DNA of 45,213 nucleotides from Candidatus Faecimonas gallistercoris (GCA_018712565.1 DVGU01000024.1:1-45213); one strand, 5' to 3'; counted from the stretch's first letter, positions 16,308 to 24,871 are shown. Notes: generated from the sequence alone by a model not told the origin. Made by a program: numbers and translations.

Positions 16308-17058
16308 TCATTTTCTACTTGTTTCTTTTTTGACTAGATTAGTTTGAGAAATTTTCTTTAACATTAATGTAGCTACTTGTTCTTCTGATAAATTATTATT
16401 TTCTAATTTTAAATCTATTAATCCTGAAATAATTTCTTCTAAATAAGGATAATTACTAGTTAACTCTTCTGGTACACGCCAAGTTTCAGAATTAAATATA
16501 GTATAAGTATCACAATTCTTTAATAAAATATATTTACTATCTTTATCATCGAGAGTATATTTTATCTTATAACTAGAAGTTATATCACCAGCATCGTACA
16601 TACGAGAAATTAAATCCATATTTTTGGATGTTGTAATTAAAGTGACATATTCATATTTTGTTTCCGTAGTTTGCATTGGAGTATTCGTAAGAGCAGTCAG
16701 TGCAGGATTGAAATTACTTACAGTTCCCTTTAGATCAAAACTTATACTTTGATATTGCTCTTGTTCAATAATCGATATTGCTTTTGTAATAAACATGGTT
16801 ACAGTATCAAAATCAAAAGTTGCTGGTTTATCCACATTTTCTTCTAATTCATCAATTGTATCTAAATTCGATTTAGTTTGCCCTTTTATTGCTTTTTTAT
16901 ATAATTTATACCGTTCATTTTCCATACGAATCACAGAAATAAGTCTTTTTAATCTCTCTTTTGAGGTAATTCTTAAAGTTTTTTTTCAACCCTTGTGTCT
17001 CTTCTTCAGCTTTTTTTATCCTATTCTTTATTTGCTCTAAACTTCTATCATTCATCAT
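16308..17058 (-). pseudogene. Hypothetical gene split by an indel in an A8 run
   Basis: An ATG at 17058 with an AAAGGAG site starts a helical N-terminus (MNDRSLEQIKNRIKKAEEE) that reaches an A8 tract at 16979-16986. In that frame it ends after 46 codons, but with seven As it would run on into LRITSKERLKRLISVIRMEN and then the 205-residue remainder down to a TGA at 16308. The intact protein would have about 249 residues: a coiled-coil start, then a mixed domain with TVTMFITKAISIIEQEQY and LITTSKNMDLISRMYDAG. The family is unknown. The downstream part has an in-frame ATG at 16928 without a good ribosome site. It may be a dead gene, a phase-variable gene, or one read by slippage. The 245-base gap to its left holds nothing recognisable. 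Confidence 0.6.
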
Positions 17059-17286
17059 CGTATATAGCTCCTTTTCTTCTGTTTTACATTACCCCTAATA
17101 AGATTTATTCTTTTTCTTTATATTAACTATATCATAAATTTCTAATAAATATATTATTTTTGCAAATTTTTACAACAAAAATAAAAAGCACCATAAACTC
17201 ATCATATTTCATGACAGACCTTCATATTTATAACTGCAATATTACTATATGATTTCATTATTTTTATTTAAATATATACTAAAGAA

Positions 17287-17295
17287 TGATATAAT
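17287..17295 (+). promoter_or_regulatory. Extended minus-10 promoter of the two-gene unit
   Basis: TGATATAAT lies 36 bases before the ATG at 17332, with a GAAAGGT ribosome site in between. The minus-35 region has no close match. Confidence 0.5.
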
Positions 17296-17331
17296 ATTTT
17301 TAATCTCAAAAAGATTTAGAAAGGTTTATGT

Positions 17332-17937
17332 ATGAATTTAGAAGAAAAAAAAGAATTTATAAAAGTAAGCAAGGAAAAAAATTATTTATATATTTCTCCA
17401 AGAATTATTAAAGGTGGAGCAACATTAGTTGATAATTATGAAACATTAGAATTATATGAAAATATGGATGATAACACTTCGAAATTTGCAGAAAAAGAAA
17501 TTATTAATTTAATTTCAAATGCTAATGATAATAATAAAGAAGTAAAGAATTATTTAGATTTTAACTTAATTTTTTGTGGAGATTTTAATGATTTACCAAA
17601 CGATATGGGAAATGCCATTGATTTTATAATGAATAATAAAGAAAGAATAGTTGCAGTATATAGATATATTAAAGATATAGAACAAAGAAATTTTTTCGTA
17701 GGGTTTCCCCAAACTGAAAACAACTACAAATACGGTTATCTTTATTTAAATTTAGCAAAATTATTAGAAGAATTTGATAAAAACAATATTAAATATGAAA
17801 TAGATACTACTGTAGATAGATATACACCTTCTCTTTATAGAGATGATGCATCTACTAAATTTGTAATAAGTTATAATCTAGAAAAAGATAATAAAAAAAG
17901 ACACCAATTAAAGAAAGTAAAAAAAAGGTATAAATAA
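17332..17937 (+). CDS. Hypothetical protein, first of a coupled pair
   Basis: A 201-residue soluble protein with no recognised family. Its centre has FNLIFCGDFNDLPNDMGNAI and VAVYRYIKDIEQRNFFVGFP, alternating hydrophobic strands and helices, and it ends in a strongly basic tail (KKRHQLKKVKKRYK) that could bind nucleic acid. No catalytic motif can be named. It shares a promoter with the next gene, whose ATG follows its TAA directly (TAAATG), so the two are translationally coupled. Confidence 0.6.
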   Translation: MNLEEKKEFIKVSKEKNYLYISPRIIKGGATLVDNYETLELYENMDDNTSKFAEKEIINLISNANDNNKEVKNYLDFNLIFCGDFNDLPNDMGNAIDFIMNNKERIVAVYRYIKDIEQRNFFVGFPQTENNYKYGYLYLNLAKLLEEFDKNNIKYEIDTTVDRYTPSLYRDDASTKFVISYNLEKDNKKRHQLKKVKKRYK

Positions 17938-18519
17938 ATGAATAAAAAATATACACAAGAAGAATTAAATCAAATTCTTTTATCAAAACCATTAAATGAA
18001 TTTTATTTAGCCATAATAGAAAACAGACAAGAACTTTTAACTGATGAAGAATATGATGAAATAACTAAAAAAGAAAAAATCATCTATGGAGATAATAAAG
18101 ATGAGGTTGAAGCTTTATTTAAAAAAATTGAAACAGATAAACAAACAAAAGATTTTTCTTCTAATTTAATAAAACTAGTATATAGTTTAGCACAAATAAG
18201 ACATATGGCTATTTTAACAACAATTGGTGATGATGTTTACGATATAGGTAGTGCCAAATTCGAGGATTTAAAAAGAAATAAAATTATTCATTATGATAAT
18301 TTAACAAATTATTATAATGAAACAAATGCTAGAATAAAAATTTTTACTCCAGAAGAAGAACCCCAATTACAACAAAAAACTGTTTTAGTAGATGTAGATG
18401 ACGAATCAATTATTCAAGCATATGAAAATAGTCATATATACCAAGAAGAAAGCGAAGACCTAACTAATTCTTTCTTTGATGAAACAAGGAAAAAAACATA
18501 TACTTTAAAATTTAAATAA
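17938..18519 (+). CDS. Hypothetical protein, second of a coupled pair
   Basis: A 193-residue acidic, helical protein: LNEFYLAIIENRQELLTDEE at the start, a middle helix SNLIKLVYSLAQIRHMAILT and an acidic C-terminal third (VDVDDESIIQAYENSHIY). No family recognised. It begins immediately after the stop of the preceding basic-tailed protein, and its acidity next to that protein's basic tail suggests, without proving, that the two interact. Its end overlaps the convergent phosphatase gene by eight bases. Confidence 0.55.
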   Translation: MNKKYTQEELNQILLSKPLNEFYLAIIENRQELLTDEEYDEITKKEKIIYGDNKDEVEALFKKIETDKQTKDFSSNLIKLVYSLAQIRHMAILTTIGDDVYDIGSAKFEDLKRNKIIHYDNLTNYYNETNARIKIFTPEEEPQLQQKTVLVDVDDESIIQAYENSHIYQEESEDLTNSFFDETRKKTYTLKFK

Positions 18520-19114
18520 TAGTTTCTATACTAATCAAATCATTATTATCATCAAACTCTAATTTAAAAGTCTCACAATAACTCCATTTACCATCAAAAA
18601 ATTGTTTACCATCAAATTTATAACCATCAGCATAATCAATTTCACACCATTTGCTCAATAAACTTGCTAATGCTGTTGCATGACCAACAATTAATATCTT
18701 TTTATCATAGTAATTATTCAGAATATTTATTAATGAGTTATATTCTCTTTCAATTACTTCATTTATTGATTCTCCATTTGGTAATTTATAGTTAAAATCA
18801 TCAAATTGTTTCTTACCAAAATCTTTTGGTAATTCATCCCAATTATTTATACCAAATTTTCTTTCGCCAAAATTATCATCTATAAATAATTTATCTTTCG
18901 TAAAATATTTAGCAGTAGATATTGCTCTTACATAATTGGAAGAAATTACTATATCAAAATTGTTAAGTCCCATATGTTTGCTTTTTTCCTTTGCTAACAT
19001 TTCACCATTAATTGTTAATCCCCATTTTTCATTTTGAACTTGTAATGAATCATTATTATTTATATTAATCGGTTTTAATGGTTCAGAATGTCGCATAAAA
19101 TATATTGTTTTCAT
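18512..19114 (-). CDS. Histidine phosphatase family protein (phosphoglycerate mutase-like)
   Basis: A 200-residue protein with the complete active site of the branch-1 histidine phosphatases: R8-H9 in FMRHSEP (the phosphorylated histidine), R63 in SSNYVRA, E84 in GERKFG and H145 in VGHATALA. The domain is the usual length. The substrate is unknown; members range from cofactor-dependent mutases to alpha-ribazole, sugar and nucleotide phosphatases, and the acidic tail gives no clue. The start follows AAAGGAGG. It converges on and overlaps the preceding pair of hypothetical genes and is probably monocistronic. Confidence 0.88.
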   Translation of the reverse strand: MKTIYFMRHSEPLKPININNNDSLQVQNEKWGLTINGEMLAKEKSKHMGLNNFDIVISSNYVRAISTAKYFTKDKLFIDDNFGERKFGINNWDELPKDFGKKQFDDFNYKLPNGESINEVIEREYNSLINILNNYYDKKILIVGHATALASLLSKWCEIDYADGYKFDGKQFFDGKWSYCETFKLEFDDNNDLISIETII

Positions 19115-19189
19115 TTCATAAACCTCCTTTAGTTACATCTATTATACCTCAATTTTCAATTATTCTCTTTTTGATTTAGAATCAATATA

Positions 19190-19725
19190 TTTCTAAATCA
19201 AAATCATCACAATCCTTGTTTTCATCATTTTCCTTACTCTGTTCATAATCTTCTTTTAAATCTTTAAAGTAATCTACTAATTCTTCAAGATGTTAATTAT
19301 CTTTTTTATTCTTTAATCTCTTTATTATTATTTTCGATATTTTTTAATAAAATATCTACTTTAAAAGATAATGTCTCATGATTTTCAGTTAGTATTTAAT
19401 TTTTTCTTTATTTTCCTCTAGTTCAGTATCAACATTATTTAAGGTTACTGATAATTTTTCAGTTCGTTTGAAATCAGAGTTTATTTTATCAACTTTATCA
19501 ATATATTCTAAAATTTATTCTAATCATCTTCGGGAATAGTATAAGTTTTTTATTATTGGTGATTTTTAGGTTAGTGACTATGTCTTTAATATTAGTAGTG
19601 CTTTAACATTAATATCTTTATTTCTACCTTGATTTTTGCATCCTTTTATAAATATAATTTAGTTCTGGCAAAATATTTAACCCCTCTAGATTTTTTTGAC
19701 GCAAACATCAAAACACCTGTGAAGT
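19190..19725 (-). pseudogene. Decayed coiled-coil gene, possibly Mob/Pre relaxase C-terminus
   Basis: The 690 bases before the split tRNA contain no intact gene. On the minus strand there are coding-like pieces in changing frames: MFASKKSRGVKYFARTKLYL, then YIDKVDKINSDFKRTEKLSV, TLNNVDTELEENKEKIKY, SFKVDILLKNIENNNKEIKE and ENDENKDCDDFDLE. The coiled-coil central pattern with NSDFKRTEKL... TENHETLSFKVD resembles the C-terminal half of MobV/Pre plasmid mobilisation proteins from memory. It lies outside the tRNA-bounded element. The assignment is tentative; a phage or surface coiled coil is possible. Confidence 0.4.
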
Positions 19726-19741
19726 TTTTTTCATAAGAACG

Positions 19742-19766
19742 AAAAATCAATCATTTCTGATTGATT
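19742..19766 (-). terminator. Terminator downstream of the split tRNA-Arg
   Basis: On the minus strand AATCAATCA and TGATTGATT form a nine-base-pair stem with a GAAA loop, followed by a T run. It is 40 bases beyond the tRNA 3' end and was the terminator of the original tRNA-Arg gene. Confidence 0.75.
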
Positions 19767-19805
19767 CCTATATCAAAAATTCGAATAATTCGACTAATTT
19801 CTCAA

Positions 19806-19850
19806 TGGTGTCCCTGGGCAGATTCGAACTGCCGACCTATCGCTTAGGAG
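19806..19850 (-). tRNA. 3' half of a disrupted tRNA-Arg(CCT)
   Basis: The 45 bases read on the minus strand as anticodon loop CTCCTAA, the 3' strand of the anticodon stem GCGAT, variable loop, T-arm GGCAG-TTCGAAT-CTGCC, acceptor CAGGGAC and A-CCA. No 5' half adjoins it. The missing half is 5.3 kb away at 25131-25170: joined at the shared CTCCTAAG core the two give a 77-base tRNA in which every stem pairs (GTCTCTG/CAGGGAC, GCTC/GAGC, ATCGC/GCGAT). The gene was split by insertion in the anticodon loop and cannot make tRNA now. Confidence 0.9.
19843..19850. repeat. attL core CTTAGGAG
   Basis: Left copy of the 8-bp crossover core, inside the anticodon loop of the 3' tRNA half. The flanking bases differ from the right copy on both sides, so the exact identity is eight bases. 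Confidence 0.8.
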
Positions 19851-19989
19851 AGAAGAGTTTTAAATTTCAAAATCAATCTGTTTTTTTCAAAAACCTTGTT
19901 TTTTCTAACAAAATTGAGATATTTTAAAATTTAATTTTCAATACAATGTGTAGATTTTAAATAATTTTAAATATAACTATTTAATTGTT

Positions 19990-20005
19990 GCGACAATTTC
20001 GCGAC
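19990..20005 (+). promoter_or_regulatory. Left pair of GCGAC repeats, probable integrase arm sites
   Basis: GCGAC at 19990-19994 and 20001-20005, spaced 11 bases (one helical turn), 140 bases inside the left core. The same pair with the same spacing and orientation occurs near the right core. Direct repeats of this kind are the usual arm-type sites of tyrosine integrases of Firmicute elements. Confidence 0.55.
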
Positions 20006-20108
20006 ACTCAACTTTGAAATTCTATCCTAATTAGTTCTTCGCCTCAGGAACTGCCATTTCTCGTAAATATTATAACAATGTTTTTTAATAATAACAATAA
20101 TTATTAAT

Positions 20109-20977
20109 TCATGGAAGTGAAATTAATATAAATTCATTACCATATTTTTCCTTACAATATTCTAACTTATCCCATACATTATTGAAATCAATTTCTTCCA
20201 CGTTTATTTTTTTAAATATAGGGTATCTATTATCAATATATTTTTGTATTTTACACAACTTGTTTTCCTTATCTTCATCATTATTATTAACTGCATATTG
20301 AAGAAGATTATTTATTTCTTTTGTGGGAGCAAAATTGATGCCTGTATATAAAGAAAGCATTTGATTAAATGTCGTTTTTACTTCCCCTTTTGCATTATAA
20401 TATTTATCAAATACAGAAATTGCATCTAACGTTTTATCTTCATTTGAATGTGTATAAATAAAAGTAGTAGAAAGTTGTGAATGTCCCATTAACTTTTGAA
20501 CATCTGCTGGAGATAAATTTGGGTTTTCATTCATTTGCATAGTACAATAGCTATGTCTTAATCCATGTAATGAGACATTTCTTATTTCTGGATGTCTTTT
20601 CCTAAAATCTATCCATTTACTAGAAACAGAATCAGGAAACATTATTCCTCCATATTTGCTTAAAAATAGATTTTTAGGTGGATTATAATTATAAAATTTT
20701 CTTTTAAATCTCTGAATAATCCTATCTCTTAACTTAAAATATTCCTTAATAATCTCTGGGCAAAATAATGATATTGGGACATTTCTAACACTATTTTTTG
20801 TTTTTCCTTATCCCACACAACTGCTCGTTTTGCTGAAATCGAATTATTTATAAAATCTATATGATCAATGTGTAACCTAAGTATTTCTCCTCTTTTTAAC
20901 CCTGTGCATATTGAAATTGTAAACAAAGTTTCAATTAATAATCCTTCTTCTTTCAATAAATTTAATATTTTCATCAA
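20109..20977 (-). pseudogene. Tyrosine integrase, truncated and frameshifted
   Basis: The two pieces together are the catalytic domain of a phage/ICE-type tyrosine recombinase. The first (20977 to about 20805) has CTGLKRGEILRLHIDHIDF with the first catalytic Arg. A one-base shift near 20805 then leads into SVRNVPISLF, the linker PPKNLFLSKYGG, SLHGLRHSYCT (catalytic H-x-x-R) and MGHSQLSTTFIYTH (His and the nucleophile Tyr). About 175 N-terminal residues (arm-binding and core-binding domains) are missing: the frame begins exactly where the yhgE gene ends. The C-terminus extends about 90 residues beyond the usual end. It ends in TGA. It must have catalysed insertion of the element before it was broken. 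Confidence 0.88.
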
Positions 20978-23151
20978 TTATTCTCGATTATATGATTGCT
21001 TTTCTTTTTTAGAAACCTCAGGTGTTTTACTATTTCAACTATTAAAGTAATTGTTCCTAGTGCTAAACCGATTAATACAAGTATTAATGTATTTTTTCCT
21101 ATAAAGTTATTACTTGTTTGAACAAGACACTCTTTAAATATTTTAATACTATATGTCATAGGTAGTAATGGATTTAAAAATCTAAACCCTTTATCAATAG
21201 TTTCAACTGGGAAAGTACCACCAGATGCAGCCAATTGTAATACTAATATAATTAAAGCTAAAAATTTACCAATATCTCCAAAATTTCTAATTAAAAATTG
21301 TATAATAGTCATAAATATAGCTCCAACAATTGCACATTCTGCTATATATATTCCCATATTAGCAACATTAAATTCTAATCCCAATTTTAATAACAATCCA
21401 GTGACAATACCTTCTACAATGCCAATTGCAATATATAATAAGTTTTGAGCTAATTTATTTTTATAAGTATAATCAAATTTTCCAAATCTATGTTTTTGAT
21501 CATAATATAAAACAACATAACACATTAATGCGCCAACCCACAATCCTATAGATAAAAACAATGGGGTAAATGCAATACCATATGAGTCAACTTTTCCATA
21601 AGGCTCTTCATTAATAACAACTGGTTCATAAACAAAATCATTTAAACCATTTAATTTTGATAATTCAACTTTTGATTCTGCTAATCCATTATTAATTTCG
21701 GTCTTAAATGTTTTTACACCATCTAAAAGTTTATTACTTCCATCAACAGCTGATTTACTCCCTTCATCTAATTGATTTAAAGCATCTTTTACATTTCCAG
21801 AACTACTACTCAAAGTTTGAAGCCCTTGCTCTAAAGATTGTGATCCATTTTGTACTTGATTTGTTCCATTTTTCAAAGTAGATACACCATTAGATAAAGT
21901 TTGAATTCCTTGTCCTACTTCAGATAATCCCTCTTTTAAAGTCACAATATTCTTCATTAATTCATTCATTTCTGAAGTACTATTTTTTAAAGTTAAAGTA
22001 CCATCAGCAACTGCTTTAGCACCAGATTTTAATTGATCTGAATTTTTACTTAAATCTTGTGCTCCTTGAACAAGTGCCTGACCTTTTGCATCTATATTAG
22101 ATTGTTTTTTAACATTTAAAATTTGTTTTGCATTTTCTGCTAATGTTCTAATGGTTGGATCTCTAACCTCTTCAGAATTAATAGCCGTATCATAGTCAAT
22201 AACAGACTGTAAAATTGCACTTTCATTTTTATCTATTGTACTTACACCTTCTACATAACTTTGAATACCATTACTCAAAGAATTTGCTCCGTCAATATAA
22301 GAATTTACTCCTACATTCAAAGTCTGTGCGCCATTATTTAAAGTATCTATTCCTTGTGTTAATTTATTTATTTTATCTCCTCCATTGTTTGCAACACTAT
22401 TAACACCAGCATTAATTTTCTCTAATGCATTATTTAAAGTTGAAGCACCACTTGCTAAACTATCAATTCCATTATTAACTTGCCCAATTCCAGAATTTAA
22501 ACTTTCACTACCTTTATATGCATTTTCTACACCTTTGTTAAATTTACTATATTTACTATTAAGCTCTCCTACCCCATTATTTAAATCTTGTAAGCCTCTA
22601 TTCAAAGATGATGTACCATCATAAATTTCGTTTGACCCATCTGAAATATCTTGTAAACTATTAGGAACTTCAGATAAAGTATCTGATAATGTTGAAACGA
22701 CTTCTTTTCCAACTTTGCTTTGCAATTCCATTTGAGTTGCAGAAACAACTTTATTAATAATTTGAGATGCCAGATAATTTTGTTGTTGATTAGGAGCATA
22801 TGTAATTGTTGCAACCTTTTTTTGCTCTTCACTAGCACTATTTAAACATTCTGTAAAATCTGATGGAATGGTAATAGTTGCATAATATTCTCCATCTTGT
22901 AATCCCTGTTTAGCTTGATTTTCATCAACTACACATAAATCTAAAACATCTTTATCTTTTAGCTCTTTAACTAATTCATTACCTTGATTAGTATCATCTT
23001 GACCTTTATCTAAATTAACAATGGCCACCTTTAAATCTGTTAAATTTCCATATGGATCCCAATAAGACTTTAAATAAAAGAAACTGTAAATTAATGGGAT
23101 ACACAAAACCACAATAAAAATTATTATTTTAAAAATTTTTTTGTTTTGCAT
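20974..23151 (-). CDS. yhgE: YhgE/Pip-family membrane protein
   Basis: A 725-residue membrane protein of the YhgE/Pip family (also phage infection protein). It has an N-terminal membrane helix (residues 7-27), an extracytoplasmic beta-rich part with KVAIVNLDKGQDD and YYATITIPSDF, a long repeat region (residues 160-510) of L-x-x-G-x-x-x-L-x-x-G units that form a stalk, and five or six membrane helices in the last 190 residues, like the ABC-2 permease fold. The family is implicated in export or as a phage receptor; the true cargo is unknown. Its start follows the TetR stop by one base and its TGA stop overlaps the broken integrase. A TetR gene next to such a membrane exporter suggests repression of efflux. 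Confidence 0.88.
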   Translation of the reverse strand: MQNKKIFKIIIFIVVLCIPLIYSFFYLKSYWDPYGNLTDLKVAIVNLDKGQDDTNQGNELVKELKDKDVLDLCVVDENQAKQGLQDGEYYATITIPSDFTECLNSASEEQKKVATITYAPNQQQNYLASQIINKVVSATQMELQSKVGKEVVSTLSDTLSEVPNSLQDISDGSNEIYDGTSSLNRGLQDLNNGVGELNSKYSKFNKGVENAYKGSESLNSGIGQVNNGIDSLASGASTLNNALEKINAGVNSVANNGGDKINKLTQGIDTLNNGAQTLNVGVNSYIDGANSLSNGIQSYVEGVSTIDKNESAILQSVIDYDTAINSEEVRDPTIRTLAENAKQILNVKKQSNIDAKGQALVQGAQDLSKNSDQLKSGAKAVADGTLTLKNSTSEMNELMKNIVTLKEGLSEVGQGIQTLSNGVSTLKNGTNQVQNGSQSLEQGLQTLSSSSGNVKDALNQLDEGSKSAVDGSNKLLDGVKTFKTEINNGLAESKVELSKLNGLNDFVYEPVVINEEPYGKVDSYGIAFTPLFLSIGLWVGALMCYVVLYYDQKHRFGKFDYTYKNKLAQNLLYIAIGIVEGIVTGLLLKLGLEFNVANMGIYIAECAIVGAIFMTIIQFLIRNFGDIGKFLALIILVLQLAASGGTFPVETIDKGFRFLNPLLPMTYSIKIFKECLVQTSNNFIGKNTLILVLIGLALGTITLIVEIVKHLRFLKKKSNHIIENN

Positions 23152-23152
23152 T

Positions 23153-23728
23153 TTATTCTACTTCCTTTCTTTTAATACCATATTTCAAAATTTGAAGAAT
23201 GTTATCTGCAATATCCTTTTCATCTAATTTAGCGTTATCTACGTTCCAATCTATTATTAATGCTATATACATTTTGTATATAAGAAAAGTAATAATATTA
23301 ACATCATTTACGACAATTTCTTTATTATTTAAAGCTTTTTCTACTTTGCTTTTTATGTAGTCTTTTATTTCACTATCAATAATCTTTAAATTATCTTTTA
23401 GCTTTTCATTATTAAACATTTCAGATTCTTTAATAAGCATCTTAAAAAAATCACTTTCGTTTTTATATCTGATTACACTACAAATTACACTTTGAATATT
23501 AACAAAAAAATCATTACTTTGTTTTTCAGCCTTTTCTATAATTTTTCTTATACTCTGCAGTTCTTCTTTTATAACATCTTTTAAAAGTTCCTCTTTGCTA
23601 CTAATGTAACTATAGACTGTTTTTTTAGTAACTCCTGCTTCACTTGCGATTTCATCCATTGACACTTTTTTAAAACCATATTTTGTAAATAGTTCTTTTG
23701 CGGCTTTTAGAATTTGTTCTTGTTTCAT
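23153..23728 (-). CDS. TetR-family repressor of the yhgE unit
   Basis: A 191-residue TetR protein with the N-terminal HTH in residues 5-50 (AAKELFTKYGFKKVSMDEIA, then EAGVTKKTVYSYISSKEELL) and an all-helical ligand domain of unknown specificity. It is the first gene of a two-gene unit with yhgE. Its promoter carries a perfect 14-bp inverted repeat overlapping the minus-10, so it probably represses itself and yhgE until an unknown ligand binds. The gene is inside the tRNA-borne element. Confidence 0.9.
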   Translation of the reverse strand: MKQEQILKAAKELFTKYGFKKVSMDEIASEAGVTKKTVYSYISSKEELLKDVIKEELQSIRKIIEKAEKQSNDFFVNIQSVICSVIRYKNESDFFKMLIKESEMFNNEKLKDNLKIIDSEIKDYIKSKVEKALNNKEIVVNDVNIITFLIYKMYIALIIDWNVDNAKLDEKDIADNILQILKYGIKRKEVE

Positions 23729-23746
23729 ATTATCACTTCTTTCTTT

Positions 23747-23803
23747 GTATACTAATATACCTCATCAGTATATTAGTATACTTATTATTTTAAAATTTGT
23801 CAA
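23747..23803 (-). promoter_or_regulatory. tetR-yhgE promoter with perfect palindromic operator
   Basis: On the minus strand TTGACA (23798-23803) and TATACT (23775-23780) are exactly 17 bases apart. GTATACTAATATAC and its exact reverse complement (23747-23760 and 23768-23781) are separated by seven bases and cover the minus-10 and start region. Such a site would block transcription when TetR binds. Confidence 0.85.
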
Positions 23804-23862
23804 CACCAAATAAAAAATGAGAGTAGTTATATTGATAATTACTCTCATTTTTTATTTGGTGT
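23803..23862. repeat. 28-bp inverted repeat / bidirectional terminator
   Basis: Two 28-base arms (23803-23830 and 23835-23862), identical but for one G-T pair, with a four-base loop. The inner 12 bases form the strong part (GAGAGTA), and the T runs on both strands resemble a bidirectional terminator. The outer ACACC/GGTGT also pair, so the repeat extends beyond a normal terminator into the broken XRE gene. It sits exactly at that gene's truncated start. Confidence 0.6.
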
Positions 23863-24211
23863 TTCTTTTAAAACTGTTGCTGGATGGGAAAATAGTCATG
23901 GTACCATGCCCTTAACTAAATTGGTAAAATTTTGCAATTTATATAAGTTTTCAATAGATTATGTAATTGGATTATCAAAAGTTAATAATTATGTAGAACT
24001 AGATAAACTAGACCGAGTAAAAATTGGTAATAAACTAAAAAGGATTAGACAAAAACTTGGATTAACACAAGAAACTATTGCTTCAGAATGTATGATTTCT
24101 CAAGCAACTTATAGTGGCTATGAAAATGGAAAATATTTAATAACTTCATTATGCCTATATACAATTTGTTATAATCATAAAATATCAATGAATGACATAT
24201 TAAAAAAATAG
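23858..24211 (+). pseudogene. Tandem XRE helix-turn-helix protein, 5' end missing
   Basis: The frame holds the second half of one Cro/C1 domain (GVSFKTVAGWENSHGTMPLT, then KLVKFCNLYKFSIDYVIGL) followed by a linker and one full HTH domain (IGNKLKRIRQKLGLTQETIA ... YSGYENGKYLITSLCLYTIC). The first domain lacks its first two helices, and the open frame begins inside the 28-bp inverted repeat with no promoter or ribosome site; the only ATG at 23906 lies after the recognition helix. It was probably the element's own regulator. It ends two bases before the convergent Rep-like gene. Confidence 0.65.
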
Positions 24212-24212
24212 T

Positions 24213-24782
24213 TTATCTATCAATATCATAGAAACCATCAAACAAGTCATCATAATAAAACATTTGAATATCGTTTTCATCTATGTATCCACTATCAATC
24301 AGTTCTAATGTTAATCTATTATGTTCTTCTGGCACAAAAAAAGATGATATTTTCGTTTTATCATCTTTATCAATTTGTTTATTAGTATTTATTATATTAG
24401 TATTTATTTGTGTCGGCTCTTCCACATTTGGACTATCCAGGTGTGGATTTTCCGTATCTGGATAGTCTTTGCCATTATCAAGTTCTACAAAATAAGGTAC
24501 TTCATAGATTAAATAGTTATACTCAAAATACCCTTTATTGCCTCTTACCTTTTCTATTTCTAAATAATGATGCTCTTGCAATTCTTTTAAAATAGATCTA
24601 ATACCATCTCTACCCTCTTTACTTATTTTACATAATCCAGCCAAAGAATAGTCCCAGTCTTCTGGTAATGATAGCATAAATGAAAGTAGTCCTTTTGCTT
24701 TATATGATAAATTTTTATCTCTTAAATGATAATTAGACATAACAGTATAGTTATTATTTTTTTCAATTTTAAAAACTGACAT
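24213..24782 (-). CDS. Helix-turn-helix Rep-like protein of the element, C-terminus short
   Basis: A 189-residue protein beginning MSVFKIEKNNNYTVMSNYHL with a winged helix (YKAKGLLSFMLSLPEDWDYS, then LAGLCKISKEGRDGIRSILK). This N-terminus is common in replication-initiator or replisome-organiser-like proteins of integrative and conjugative elements and phages. A low-complexity linker (NTNIINTNKQIDKDDK) follows. The C-terminal module starts (LTLELIDSGYIDENDIQMFY) but stops after about 25 residues, shorter than in relatives as I remember them, so it may be truncated. The start at 24782 has TTAGGAGGTG; the upstream frame lies in the tRNA and is not coding. Confidence 0.65.
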   Translation of the reverse strand: MSVFKIEKNNNYTVMSNYHLRDKNLSYKAKGLLSFMLSLPEDWDYSLAGLCKISKEGRDGIRSILKELQEHHYLEIEKVRGNKGYFEYNYLIYEVPYFVELDNGKDYPDTENPHLDSPNVEEPTQINTNIINTNKQIDKDDKTKISSFFVPEEHNRLTLELIDSGYIDENDIQMFYYDDLFDGFYDIDR

Positions 24783-24816
24783 TTTTTTACACCTCCTAAC
24801 ATTCACAAAAACTAAA

Positions 24817-24854
24817 CAAAAAAACTGATTTAGTTTATTCACAGCTAAATCAGT
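24817..24854 (-). terminator. Terminator of the element's tRNA-Arg
   Basis: On the minus strand ACTGATTTAG pairs with CTAAATCAGT (ten base pairs, 24824-24833 and 24845-24854) followed by TTTTTTT. It lies directly after the tRNA and before the Rep-like gene. Confidence 0.85.
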
Positions 24855-24871
24855 ATAATTAACAAAAAAAA

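Noticed and set aside
17059-17331. Possible gene or RNA in the intergenic region
   Set aside because: Apart from the promoter of the following gene I see only AT-rich sequence without a stable fold or open frame.
22215-22838. Several small frames opposite or within yhgE
   Set aside because: They are shadows of the stalk repeats and have no start signals.
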